Assembly: GCF_000744815.1 (NCBI RefSeq) | Contig: NZ_JQMQ01000005.1 | Span: forward strand, 2,674,055 to 2,738,054 | Length of the DNA stretch: 64,000 bases | Reading direction: 5' to 3' | Source of the DNA: Phaeacidiphilus oryzae TH49 | GTDB lineage: Bacteria; Actinomycetota; Actinomycetes; Streptomycetales; Streptomycetaceae | In this document: piece after piece, positions 53,404 through 62,281 of the stretch | Numbering within the stretch: the first letter of the stretch is position 1 | How the letters are laid out: every line of letters starts with the position of its first letter | Notes under the pieces: model-generated | Told to the model about the DNA's origin: nothing | The model's input: the letters and a program-made list of their open reading frames with translations, nothing else | Database searches by the model: none | Made by a program: the position numbers and the translations under genes

Positions 53404-55851
53404 TCAGGGCGCCCGTTCCAGCACCTGGCGCAGGGCGTCCGGCAGGTCGCCCGCGACGGCCGTGCGGGAGCCGTAGTCGACCCGGACCGAGCGCAGGCGG
53501 AGTCCCCGGTCGTCCACCCGCGCGGCATAGGCCGGGCGGATCTCCAGCAGCGCCCCGTCGTACGGGAGTATCAGCTCCCTGCCGTAGGTGATCCCGTCCC
53601 CCGCCGGTGCCGCGGTGTCCGTGCCCGCGGGGACCGGGGCGGGCGCCGAGTCGGCCGGGAGCTGGAGGAGGCGCAGGGCTCCGTAGTCCGGGCCGGGCGT
53701 GGAGCCCGCGGTCAGGCAGGCCGTCACCCGCCCGTCCGGGCCGGCGAAGCCCGCGGCCAGCGCGTAGCCGCCGGACTGCCCGCCGACCTGCCCTCCGGTG
53801 TCTCCGCCGGCCTTCTCCGCGGCCGCCCCGGTGCCGCCGCCCTGGACGGCGCCGCCCTGGACGGCGGCGTAGGCCGGGGTGGAGACCGGCTTCCAGACCT
53901 GCGAGCCGGAGAGGAAGACCGCGGGGTCGGTGACGTGGTACCGGGCCAGCACCGTCCGCTGGGCGGCGAACAGGTCGGTGGGGTACCGCAGCTGCGGCAG
54001 CAGCCCGGCGGGGATCGCGGAGCGCGGGCGGACGGTGCCGGGGAACGCCTTCATCCAGGTGCGCAGCACCGGGTCCGAGGAGTCCCACTGATAGAGCGTC
54101 ACCTCGCCGGTGTACGCGTCGACGGTGGCCTTCACCGCGTCCCGGACGTAGTCCACCGCGCGGCCGGTGCCGCCTAGGGCGCTCCTGGTCGCGTCCGGGT
54201 AGTCGGTCGCGGTGGTGTAGCCGTCCACCACCCACTCGATCCGCCCGCCGACCAGCGCCGGATACGGGGCGGAGTCGACGGTGAGCCACGGCGCCGCCGC
54301 GGCCACCCGCTGCTGCGGGCTGCGGTCGTAGAGGAGCCGCGAGCCGGCGCCGACGGCGCCCGAGAGCAGCAGCCGGGGATCGGCCAGCCGGACGGCGTAC
54401 GCGGCCCGGGAGAGCGGATCGCCCATCGCCACGCCCGTGCGGCCCGGGCCCGCGGCGGAGCCGGTCACGGCGTAGTCCGCGGCGCCGGTCGCGGAGTAGT
54501 ACACCCGCCGCTGGTAGTCCCCGGGGACGGCGGTGGCGGTCGCGGCGCCGCCGCTGTCCTGGGAGAGCCGGAGGAGCCCGGTGCCGTAGGTGTCGCGCAG
54601 ATGCCGGTCGGTCCAGCTGCCGGAGCCGCCGCCGGGGGCGCGGACGGCGAGCAGGGCGCCCTGGTCCACCCCGGCCGAGACCCCGTACGCGTCGGCGGCC
54701 AGCGTCGGGTCGAGCAGCTGGATCGACCGCAGCGCGGCCGAGTAGCCGGCCGCCGCCGGCCGGGTGCTCGCCGTGGCGGTGCTCAGCCCGGTGAGTCCGA
54801 AGGCCTCCCTGGTGGCCGTGATGTTGCGCTGGACGTACGGCAGCTCGCGGGCGGTGTCGGTGGCCCGGGTGCCGCTGCCGTCGAGCATCATCGGGTAGAC
54901 CCCGGCCGTGAGGAGGCCGGTCAGGGCCAGCACCGCGACCCCGGTGAGGCCGGGGGTCCAGCTGCGGCCCAGCGGGGTGCCCAGGATCAGCAGCAGGGCG
55001 CAGGCCGCGGCCGCGCAGCAGAGGAGGGTCTTGGCGGGCAGCATGCCGTTGGCGTCCGTCCAGCGCAGGCCGGTCCAGCCGGGGGCGGCCTTCAGGGCGG
55101 AGGCGCGAACGGCGAGCCCGTACCGGTCCAGCCAGTAGCCGACCGCCTTCACCGCGAGCACCGCGCCGATCAGCGCGCCGAGGTGGTACTGCGCGCAGCG
55201 GTCGATCCTGGCCCCCGGCCCCTGGGTGCGGACCGCCCCGTACAGGTAGTGCACCAGCAGCGCGGCCAGCAGCGAGACGAGCAGCGCGGCCACCCCGAAG
55301 GCGACCGTGAAGCGGTACCACGGGAGTTCGAAGGTGTAGAAGGAGGCGTCCAGATGGAACTGCGGGTCCCGGGCGCCGAACGGGGTCGAGTGCAGCCAGG
55401 CCAGGCAGGTCCGCCACTGGGCGGCGGCGATCCAGCCGGCCAGGCCGCCGGTGAGGAGGCAGACGCCGAGGAGGGTCCCGCCCCGGCGGCCGGCCAGCCC
55501 GGTGCGGACCCGCTGCAGGCCGAGCTGCTCGCCGCACATCGCCGGCAGCGGCGGCCGCACCCGGTACGCCACCAGGACGTTCACCCCCACCAGGGCCGCC
55601 GCGAAGCCGCCGAACGCGGCGAAGAGGGCGGCCTGCGCGGTCATCCTGGTGGTCAGCACGGAGCCGTAGCCGATCGCCCGGTACCAGAGCCAGTCCGTCC
55701 AGCAGACCGCGGCGGCCAGCGCCAGGCCCGCGGCGGCCAGCACCGTGCCGGCCACCGCCACCAGCAGCAGGGCGGTCCGGCGGGAGCGGATGCGCGCGCG
55801 CAGGGGCCTGGCGCCCCGGCCGTCATCGGCCGGAGGCATCTGGAACACCAC
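53404..55851 (-). CDS. UPF0182 family membrane protein
   Basis: 815 residues. Seven N-terminal membrane segments (about 23-330), with VCWTDWLWYRAIGYGSVLTT, FHLDASFYTFELPWYRF and YWLDRYGLAVRASA, are the family hallmarks. A large extracytoplasmic domain follows (LPYVQRNITATREAFGL, VTLYQWDSSDPVLRTWMKAF). Family members are usually nearer 900-1000 residues, so this one is short. GTG 55851 has AGGAGG 7 bp upstream. Function unknown. Confidence 0.85.
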   Translation of the reverse strand: MVFQMPPADDGRGARPLRARIRSRRTALLLVAVAGTVLAAAGLALAAAVCWTDWLWYRAIGYGSVLTTRMTAQAALFAAFGGFAAALVGVNVLVAYRVRPPLPAMCGEQLGLQRVRTGLAGRRGGTLLGVCLLTGGLAGWIAAAQWRTCLAWLHSTPFGARDPQFHLDASFYTFELPWYRFTVAFGVAALLVSLLAALLVHYLYGAVRTQGPGARIDRCAQYHLGALIGAVLAVKAVGYWLDRYGLAVRASALKAAPGWTGLRWTDANGMLPAKTLLCCAAAACALLLILGTPLGRSWTPGLTGVAVLALTGLLTAGVYPMMLDGSGTRATDTARELPYVQRNITATREAFGLTGLSTATASTRPAAAGYSAALRSIQLLDPTLAADAYGVSAGVDQGALLAVRAPGGGSGSWTDRHLRDTYGTGLLRLSQDSGGAATATAVPGDYQRRVYYSATGAADYAVTGSAAGPGRTGVAMGDPLSRAAYAVRLADPRLLLSGAVGAGSRLLYDRSPQQRVAAAAPWLTVDSAPYPALVGGRIEWVVDGYTTATDYPDATRSALGGTGRAVDYVRDAVKATVDAYTGEVTLYQWDSSDPVLRTWMKAFPGTVRPRSAIPAGLLPQLRYPTDLFAAQRTVLARYHVTDPAVFLSGSQVWKPVSTPAYAAVQGGAVQGGGTGAAAEKAGGDTGGQVGGQSGGYALAAGFAGPDGRVTACLTAGSTPGPDYGALRLLQLPADSAPAPVPAGTDTAAPAGDGITYGRELILPYDGALLEIRPAYAARVDDRGLRLRSVRVDYGSRTAVAGDLPDALRQVLERAP

Positions 55852-55957
55852 GGCGGCACCTCCTGCGCGGGGCGTGCGTCGTTCGAAACGCCCCGCTGAT
55901 GCAACTCGACCGGGCGCGGGCGGAGTTCCCGAGAGCTCGGCGTGTGAGGATAGGCGC

Positions 55958-56503
55958 ATGTCAGAAACGCCTTCCGTGCCGCCCGCAGCCACCCCGCTCA
56001 CCCGGGCCGTGCTGGAGATCGACGCCTTCGCCGCCACCATGGGCTGGGACCTCCCGGCCCGGCTCTTCGCGCTGGTCGACACGGCCGAGCTGGTCCGCAA
56101 CGAGCCCTCGCTGGCCTCCCGGCTCGGCCTGGACGCCGATGCCCCGAGCGGACTGACGCCCATCGAGCAGGAGGAGCTGCCGGCCGGCAAGCAGCTGGAC
56201 GAGTTTCTGGCGACGATCGCCTGGCCGGACGCGGTGGCCGGGTGCGCCCTCGTGGTCGAGCGGCAGATGCTGCCGCCGTCGGCGGAGGCGCAGCTGCCGG
56301 AGGGGCTGTCCGAGGCGAAGCTGGCCGCCTGGGTCGCGGAGCATCCGGAGCGGGAGGAGGTGCGGATGACCGTCGCGGTGCTGCGGAGCGGCGCGCGCGA
56401 GACGGCTCTCCGCCTCCGCTCCAAGGACACCGCCAACGAGGTCCTCACCGGCCCCGACCTGGTCCCCGCGCTGGCGGAGGCGCTGTCCGCGACGTTCGCG
56501 TAA
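55958..56503 (+). CDS. PPA1309 family protein
   Basis: 181-residue soluble protein of the actinobacterial PPA1309 family. It has TRAVLEIDAFAATMGWDLP, FALVDTAELVRNEP and a C-terminal VLTGPDLVPALAEALSATF. No catalytic motif. Divergent from UPF0182 and convergent with the YlbL-type protease, its usual neighbours. Function unknown. Confidence 0.8.
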   Translation: MSETPSVPPAATPLTRAVLEIDAFAATMGWDLPARLFALVDTAELVRNEPSLASRLGLDADAPSGLTPIEQEELPAGKQLDEFLATIAWPDAVAGCALVVERQMLPPSAEAQLPEGLSEAKLAAWVAEHPEREEVRMTVAVLRSGARETALRLRSKDTANEVLTGPDLVPALAEALSATFA

Positions 56504-56520
56504 CGGCGAGCGGCCCGGTG

Positions 56521-57582
56521 TCAGCCCTTGCAGGCGGGAAGCTCGGAGGTCCTGCCGGACCGGATCCTCGCCAGGTCGTCGAGCGCCTGCTTGAGGGTGT
56601 CCACCTTGATCAGCCGCAGCCCCGCCGGGGTGTTCGCGGCGGCCTCCGCGCAGTTGGCGGAGGGGGTGAAGAAGTACCGGGCCCCGGCGTTCCTGGCGGC
56701 GATGGTCTTCATCGAGATGCCGCCGATCGGTCCGACCTTCCCGTCGGCGTCCATCGTCCCGGTACCGGCCACGAACCTCCCGCCGGTCAGGTCGGTCGGC
56801 TGCAGCTTGTCGATGATCCCCAGCGAGAACATCAGCCCGGCGCTCGGGCCGCCCACCTCGGCCAGGTTGATGTCCACCTTGAACGGGAAGGTGTGCTCGG
56901 TCGACGGGACGATGCCCACCATCGCCTTGCCGGTCTGCGGGGACTTCACGGTCGGGACCGGGACCCGCTTGGCCGCCGAGGCCGGCTTGCCGTTCGGGAC
57001 CACGGTGAACACCACGTCCTGCCCCGGCTTGTGCCTGACCACGAGCGGGGCCACCTTGTCCGGATCGGTGACCGCGGTGCCGTCCACGGCGGTGATCACG
57101 TCCCCGGCGTGCAGCCGGCCCTGCGCCGGCGCGCCCTCGACGACCGTGCCGACCACGACCTCGCTGCCCACCTTGTAGCCGAGCTGGGTCAGCGCGGCCG
57201 CGGTGGCGGTGTCCGTGGAGGAGGCGAACTCCTCGGCGTTCATCTGCTCGGACTGCTGCTCGGTCTGGTTGTCCGGGTAGAGGGTGGCCTTGGGGACCAC
57301 GTCGGTGTCCCGGCTGACCCAGCCGACCAGCATCTCGGCCAGGTTCATCCGGAAGTCCGCGGTGCTGACCTGAACCGTCGTCATGTTGAGGTGGCCACTG
57401 GTGTCGTACGTCCTGGGGCCGCCGCTGACCTGGATGACCGGCTTGCCGTTCTGCTCGCCCAGGGTGTTGTAGGTCGGCCCGGGGCTCATCTCCGAGTACG
57501 GGACCGGCAGCAGAAAGGCCGCGGCGAGCAGCCCTATCAGCAGAAACGTTGAGGCGAGCAGGGTCGCTGACCGACGTGGCAT
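56521..57582 (-). CDS. PDZ-Lon-type serine protease (YlbL family)
   Basis: 353 residues. One N-terminal membrane segment (about 8-28), PGPTYNTLG, a PDZ domain (about 125-205, ALTQLGYKVGSEVVVG and HAGDVITAVDG), then a Lon-like C domain. Its catalytic Ser lies in VGGPSAGLMFSLGIID and Lys in GGISMKTIAARNAGA. Acts outside the cytoplasmic face. The start MPRRSAT at 57582 precedes the membrane anchor. Confidence 0.88.
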   Translation of the reverse strand: MPRRSATLLASTFLLIGLLAAAFLLPVPYSEMSPGPTYNTLGEQNGKPVIQVSGGPRTYDTSGHLNMTTVQVSTADFRMNLAEMLVGWVSRDTDVVPKATLYPDNQTEQQSEQMNAEEFASSTDTATAAALTQLGYKVGSEVVVGTVVEGAPAQGRLHAGDVITAVDGTAVTDPDKVAPLVVRHKPGQDVVFTVVPNGKPASAAKRVPVPTVKSPQTGKAMVGIVPSTEHTFPFKVDINLAEVGGPSAGLMFSLGIIDKLQPTDLTGGRFVAGTGTMDADGKVGPIGGISMKTIAARNAGARYFFTPSANCAEAAANTPAGLRLIKVDTLKQALDDLARIRSGRTSELPACKG

Positions 57583-57634
57583 GCCATGACAGTACGGGAC
57601 GTCGCTGTGCGCCCGCGCGCGGGAACGCCGTACG

Positions 57635-57814
57635 TCAGGACGAGAGGTCCTGCGGCGGGGCCGACTCGCGCTCCATCGCCTCGCGGAAGCGCTGGTAGCC
57701 CGCCACCGACTCGCCGTCGCCGATGGACCGCCGAGCGCGGGAGGCCCAGGTCGCCCACAGGCCGGCGCAGAGTCCGGCCCCGAGCGGAATGATCCACCAG
57801 GCGAGTGCACCCAT
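57635..57814 (-). CDS. 59-residue single-pass membrane protein
   Basis: Small gene: MGALAWWIIPLGAGLCAGL is a membrane anchor, followed by WASRARRSIGDGESVAGYQR and a charged tail ending DLSS. GGGAG 7 bp upstream supports ATG 57814. All third positions are G or C. Same strand and 52 bp upstream of the YlbL gene, and downstream of moaE. Conserved in this place in Streptomyces as I recall; function unknown. Confidence 0.75.
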   Translation of the reverse strand: MGALAWWIIPLGAGLCAGLWATWASRARRSIGDGESVAGYQRFREAMERESAPPQDLSS

Positions 57815-57967
57815 GTTCGTACTCCCAGCGCGTTACGGGCCTATCAGCAGATTAACCACCTGGCCTGTGAACGCGTATCGGGCCATCCGGGTTACTGGCC
57901 CGGTGTACCAAGCACTCTGCTGCGTGATGTGCGAACGCCCACTTGACCCGTCCGGGTGGCGCGGAGC

Positions 57968-58402
57968 TCAGTCGCAGGCGCCGACCCATTCGTCCGCGCC
58001 GTCCTCGAAGACCTGGCGCTTCCAGATCGGCACCTCGTGCTTGAGGGTGTCGATCAGCTCGCGGCAGGCCTGGAAGGCCTCGCCGCGATGCGGGCAGGAG
58101 ACCGCGGCGATCACCGCGATGTCGCCGATGCCGAGGGTTCCGGTGCGGTGGACGGCGGCCAGGGCGCGGACGGGGTGGTCGGCGGCGATCTTCTCCGCGA
58201 TGCGGCGGAGCTCCTGCTCGGCGGTGGGGTGGGCGGAGTACTCGAGGGAGACCACGCCGGAGCGGCCTCCGTCGTGGTCCCGAACGGTGCCGACGAAGAC
58301 GGCGGTGCCGCCGGCGGAGGGGTCTCCGACGGCCGCGTAGACCTCGTCGAGGGACAGCGCGCGGTCCCGCAGCGCGAGCAGGCGAATGGGATTGGCGTCC
58401 AT
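57968..58402 (-). CDS. moaE: Molybdopterin synthase large subunit
   Basis: 144 residues. It joins sulfur to precursor Z with MoaD. Catalytic Lys in DTLKHEVPIWKRQ; also GTAVFVGTVRDHDGG, LEYSAHP and HRTGTLGIGDIAV. ATG 58402 has GGAGAAG upstream. No moaD is adjacent. Confidence 0.93.
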   Translation of the reverse strand: MDANPIRLLALRDRALSLDEVYAAVGDPSAGGTAVFVGTVRDHDGGRSGVVSLEYSAHPTAEQELRRIAEKIAADHPVRALAAVHRTGTLGIGDIAVIAAVSCPHRGEAFQACRELIDTLKHEVPIWKRQVFEDGADEWVGACD

Positions 58403-58510
58403 CAGGCAATCTTCTCCCATGGGGGGCGCGTGGGGGGCCGGAGACGGCGAATCAGGCTCCGGCGGCTGCAGCTGCAGCTGCGCGGTGGCGGTGGCGCGAT
58501 GGCGGCGGGT

Positions 58511-58533
58511 CGCGCGGTTGCCCACGCCCCTGA
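58511..58533. repeat. Degenerate remnant of the GC-rich repeat, copy G
   Basis: CGCGCGGTTGCCCACGCCCC-TGA matches the family arm CGCGCAGTTCCCCGCGCCCC-TGA with three changes. It lies in the gap 58403-58653 between moaE and the epimerase gene, which otherwise shows only a CTGCAG-rich run and no gene. No inverted partner arm. Confidence 0.5.
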
Positions 58534-58653
58534 TGTGGTGCCCTCGACGTGGAGACCCGGGGCGCCGTCGGTGGGGGTCGGGTCCCGGAGCTGCGACCCG
58601 AGGGGCCGGGCCCGCCCACGGCCCCGCCGGAGGGACGCCGAGTACGCCGCGGC

Positions 58654-59787
58654 CTACCCCCGGCGGCGCCGCCGCGCCCGGCGTACCAGTGCCGCCGTGC
58701 CGACCAGCGCGACCGTCGCGCCCGCGGCGCCCAGGGTGGCCCCCGCCGCGTCCCGGCCGCCGAGGCGGCGGCCGGCCACCGCGTGGTGGCCCTCGGTCGA
58801 GGCCAGCAGCTCGGCCAGCACCTCCTCGTTGCCGAAGCGGGGGCGCCAGCCGGCCTCGTGCAGCCGGCTGCCGGAGACCACCCAGGGGTACATCGTGTAC
58901 GCCAGGTCACCGGCCGGGGCCGGGGTGAGGCCCAGCCGGTGGAGGCGCGCGGCCGTGCCGAGCGCCAGCGAGGCCGGCAGTTCCATCCGCCGGATCCCGG
59001 AGAGCTCCTCGACCTCCTCCTGCTCCAGCCAGCCGTCGCAGCCGACCGTGACCTCCCCCTCGACCAGCCCGAGCGCCGCGTACTCCAGCGCCGAGGCGAG
59101 GTCCTCGACGTGGCAGAACTGCCAGCAGGGCCGGGAGCCCGCCACCACCAGCAGCCGCGGCGCCTCGAAGTGCCTGGTCAGCACGGTGTCCACGTCGCGG
59201 CCCACGACCACCGCCGGGCGGAGCACGGTCACCGACATCCCCGGGTGGACCCGGGGGGCGCGGCGGCCGAGGCGCTCGATCTCCAGCAGGTCGCCGACCA
59301 GCGTGGCCTCCTCGGTCGCCCGCAGCGGGGCGTCCTCGGCGAGCGGCACCTCGTTGTCGGCCATCGCCCCGTAGACCATCGCCGAGGTGCAGAGGACCAC
59401 GCGGTGGACGCCGGCCGCGGCGGCCGCGGTCAGCACGGTCTGGGTGCCCCGCACGTTGTACGCCGTGCGGGCCCGCGGGTCGGAGTCCATCCCCAGGTCG
59501 AGGGCGAGGTGGACGACGACGTCGGCGCCGGAGAGGCGGTCGGCGAGCAGCGGGTCGCGGACGTCCAGCACCCGCCACTGCACCCCGGCCGTCTCGCCGC
59601 GCCGTTCGTCGATCGCGACCACCCGCCGGACGTGCGGGGACGCGGCCAGCCGCTCGGTCAGCACGGCGCCGGCCCCGGAGGCCGCGCCGGTGACGGCGAC
59701 CACCAGCTGCGGCCCGTCGTAGTCCGGGCTGGGACGCTCGCTTTCGCCGGTCAGCCCAGAGCGAACGTCCGATTGCGGGGAACTCAC
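58654..59787 (-). CDS. NAD-dependent epimerase/dehydratase (extended SDR)
   Basis: 377 residues. Rossmann start VVAVTGAASGAGAVL, active-site region VVLCTSAMVYGA (Ser/Tyr), and NVRGTQTVLTAAAAAGVHRV. A C-terminal hydrophobic stretch (about 345-370) ending RRARRRRRG may anchor it to the membrane. GTG 59787 has GGAGAG upstream. Divergent from the DUF2342 gene. Substrate unknown. Confidence 0.83.
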   Translation of the reverse strand: MSSPQSDVRSGLTGESERPSPDYDGPQLVVAVTGAASGAGAVLTERLAASPHVRRVVAIDERRGETAGVQWRVLDVRDPLLADRLSGADVVVHLALDLGMDSDPRARTAYNVRGTQTVLTAAAAAGVHRVVLCTSAMVYGAMADNEVPLAEDAPLRATEEATLVGDLLEIERLGRRAPRVHPGMSVTVLRPAVVVGRDVDTVLTRHFEAPRLLVVAGSRPCWQFCHVEDLASALEYAALGLVEGEVTVGCDGWLEQEEVEELSGIRRMELPASLALGTAARLHRLGLTPAPAGDLAYTMYPWVVSGSRLHEAGWRPRFGNEEVLAELLASTEGHHAVAGRRLGGRDAAGATLGAAGATVALVGTAALVRRARRRRRG

Positions 59788-59981
59788 CGGCTCTCCTCCA
59801 CTGTTTAGGTTGGGAGCGTAGGTTGGAAGTTGTCTGCTTGGGATCAGCTGCTTGGTATCAGCTGGGGCAGGTTTCGCGACCATCCTGCCGCAACACCAAG
59901 TACAAGACTGGCAAGACCATCCCTGCCCGACGCGTAGCGCAGCGGCTGCGGGCGCGCGGGGCCGACGAGATCGAGGAACTC

Positions 59982-61655
59982 GTGAGCGACATCCCCTTCG
60001 GATTCGGAGTACCGCCCGAGGAGCCCGACGACGACAAGCCAGGCCAGCAGGGTGGCAGCGGCGCCGACCGCGACAAGTCCTCCGGCAAGGGCGGCGAGCA
60101 CGCCCCCACCGGCAAGCACGACGATGAGAACGGCGGCGGCGGGAACGACGGCGGCAAGAAGGACGACGGGAAGGGCGAGCCCGAGAAGAGCGGCAAGGAG
60201 GAGGGCGGGGAGACGCCTGCCGGCGACGAGCCGTTCTCGTTCGGCTTCGGCGGTCCGGGCTCCGGCTCCGGCGGGAACCCGCTGGGCGCGCTCTTCGGCG
60301 GCCTCGGCGGCCCCGGGGGGATGGGCGGCCTCGGCGGCGCCGGGGACAATCCCCTCGGCGCCTTCGGCAATCTGAACCCCTCCGACCTCGGCGCGGCCTT
60401 CCAGCAGCTCGGTCAGATGCTCTCCGGCGCGACCGACGGCGGCCCGGTCAACTGGGACCTGGCGCGGGACATCGCCCGCCAGGCCGTGGTCCAGGAGAAC
60501 GCGCCGGCGGGCAAGGACCGCTCGGTCGGCGCCTCGGAGAAGTCCGCGGTCGAGGAGGCGCTGCGGCTCGCCGAGCTGTGGCTGGACGGCACCACCGCCT
60601 TCCCCTCCTCCGGCGGCGCCACCAAGGCCTGGAGCCGGGCGGAGTGGATCGAGGGCACCCTGCCGGCCTGGAAGCAGCTGGTGGACCCGGTCGCGGAGCG
60701 GGTGGCCGGCGCCATGGGCGGCGTGGTCCCCGAGGAGATGCAGGCCATGGTCGGCCCGCTGCTCGGCGTGATGCGCTCGATGGGCGGCGCCATGTTCGGC
60801 ACCCAGATCGGCCAGGCGCTCGGCGGACTCGCCGGCGAGGTGGTCGGCTCCACGGACATCGGACTGCCGCTGGCCCCCGCCGGGCAGACCGCCCTGCTGC
60901 CGCAGAACGTGGCCGCGTTCAGCGAGGGCCTGTCCGTGCCGGAGGACGAGGTGCGGCTCTACCTGGCCCTGCGCGAGGCCGCCCACCAGCGGCTCTTCTC
61001 CCACGTGCCGTGGCTGCGGGCGCACCTCTTCGGCGCGGTCGAGGCGTACGCGCGCGGCATCTCGGTGGACACCTCGCGGCTCGAGGACCTGGTCGGCCAG
61101 ATCGACCCGAGCAACCCGGAGGCCCTTCAGGAGGCCATGGCCAGCGGGATGTTCCAGCCGCAGGACACCCCCGAGCAGAAGGCCGCGCTGGCCCGCCTGG
61201 AGACCGCCCTCGCGCTGGTCGAGGGCTGGGTGGACGCGGTGGTGCACGCCGCCGCGGCCCCGCATCTGCCGCACGCCGAGGCGCTGCGCGAGACGCTGCG
61301 CCGCCGCCGGGCCTCCGGCGGTCCGGCCGAGCAGACCTTCGCCACGCTGGTCGGCCTGGAACTGCGCCCGCGCCGGCTGCGGGACGCCTCCCGGCTGTGG
61401 GCCTCGCTGGCCGACGCCCGTGGGACGGACGGCCGGGACGGACTGTGGGCGCATCCCGATATGCTGCCCACCGCCTCGGACCTGGACGACCCGGACGGCT
61501 TCGTCCACCGCGAGGAGCTGGTCGGCGAGATCGACTTCGACAGGCTCCTCCAGCAGGGCTCCGAGGAGTCCGACGCGGATTCGGGCCCGGAGCCGGGCTC
61601 GGACGGGCCGGAGAAGAAGCAGAAGCCAGAGGAGCCGGGGGACGCCGCCGAATGA
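59982..61655 (+). CDS. Zinc-dependent metalloprotease-like protein, DUF2342 family
   Basis: 557 residues. The N-terminal 135 are charged then Gly-rich low complexity (ends PLGAFGNLNPSDLGAAF). The conserved domain has GGVVPEEMQAMVGPLLGVM, GTQIGQALGGLAGEVVGSTD, LYLALREAAHQRLFSHVPWL and FVHREELVGEIDF. The AAHQRLF stretch is the family's metal-site region but lacks a standard HExxH. GTG 59982 has GAGGA 5 bp upstream. Coupled to the NUDIX gene (ATGA). Confidence 0.82.
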   Translation: MSDIPFGFGVPPEEPDDDKPGQQGGSGADRDKSSGKGGEHAPTGKHDDENGGGGNDGGKKDDGKGEPEKSGKEEGGETPAGDEPFSFGFGGPGSGSGGNPLGALFGGLGGPGGMGGLGGAGDNPLGAFGNLNPSDLGAAFQQLGQMLSGATDGGPVNWDLARDIARQAVVQENAPAGKDRSVGASEKSAVEEALRLAELWLDGTTAFPSSGGATKAWSRAEWIEGTLPAWKQLVDPVAERVAGAMGGVVPEEMQAMVGPLLGVMRSMGGAMFGTQIGQALGGLAGEVVGSTDIGLPLAPAGQTALLPQNVAAFSEGLSVPEDEVRLYLALREAAHQRLFSHVPWLRAHLFGAVEAYARGISVDTSRLEDLVGQIDPSNPEALQEAMASGMFQPQDTPEQKAALARLETALALVEGWVDAVVHAAAAPHLPHAEALRETLRRRRASGGPAEQTFATLVGLELRPRRLRDASRLWASLADARGTDGRDGLWAHPDMLPTASDLDDPDGFVHREELVGEIDFDRLLQQGSEESDADSGPEPGSDGPEKKQKPEEPGDAAE

Positions 61656-62209
61656 CCCTGCACGCCGACGCCGTACGGACGTTGACCGCCTGGACCCCGC
61701 CGGCCGCGCTGCCCGGGCAGCGGGAGCTGCGCGCGGAGTACCTGGAGCACCTGGACGACCATCCGGACGGCGTGTGGCGGTCGAACCGCCCGGCGCACAT
61801 CACCGCGAGTGCGATGGTGGTGGACCCGGAGGCCGGTCGGATGCTGCTCACTCTTCACCCGAAGGTGGGACTCTGGCTCCAGCTCGGCGGGCACTGCGAG
61901 CCGGAGGACGTCTCGCTGGGCGGGGCCGCGCTGCGCGAGGCGACCGAGGAGTCGGGTATCGAGGGCCTGACCATCGACGCGGAGCCGGTGAAGCTGGACC
62001 GCCACCAGGTGTACTGCGCGGGCCGGCAGGAGCCGCCGAGCTGGCATCTGGACGTGCAGTACCTGGCGGTGGCGCCGGCCGGCGCCGAACCGCTGATCAG
62101 TGACGAGTCCCTGGACTTGCGCTGGTTCCGGTGGAACGCGCCGCCGGAGCCCACGGACGAGTCGGTGCGGGTGCTCGCGGAGCAGGCGCGGCAGCGGTAC
62201 GGCGGCTGA
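61652..62209 (+). CDS. NUDIX hydrolase
   Basis: 185 residues. Nudix box GGHCEPEDVSLGGAALREAT then EESGI, with the REATEES core for metal binding; slightly longer spacer than the standard box. Begins MTLHADAVRTLTAW. Substrate unknown. Its last codons and stop lie in a 24-bp tandem repeat. Confidence 0.87.
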   Translation: MTLHADAVRTLTAWTPPAALPGQRELRAEYLEHLDDHPDGVWRSNRPAHITASAMVVDPEAGRMLLTLHPKVGLWLQLGGHCEPEDVSLGGAALREATEESGIEGLTIDAEPVKLDRHQVYCAGRQEPPSWHLDVQYLAVAPAGAEPLISDESLDLRWFRWNAPPEPTDESVRVLAEQARQRYGG

Positions 62210-62268
62210 GCCGGCGGGGGGTACGGAGGCTGAGCCGGCCGGGAGTACGGAGGCTGGGACGGCCGGGG
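62197..62268 (+). repeat. 24-bp tandem repeat (3 units) across the NUDIX stop codon
   Basis: Units start GTACGGNGGCTGAGCCGGC at 62197, 62221 and 62245, each 24 bp. The gene's stop is inside the first unit, so later units copy the final codons and stop without being translated. Confidence 0.75.
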
Positions 62269-62281
62269 CGCGCCGCCCGCG

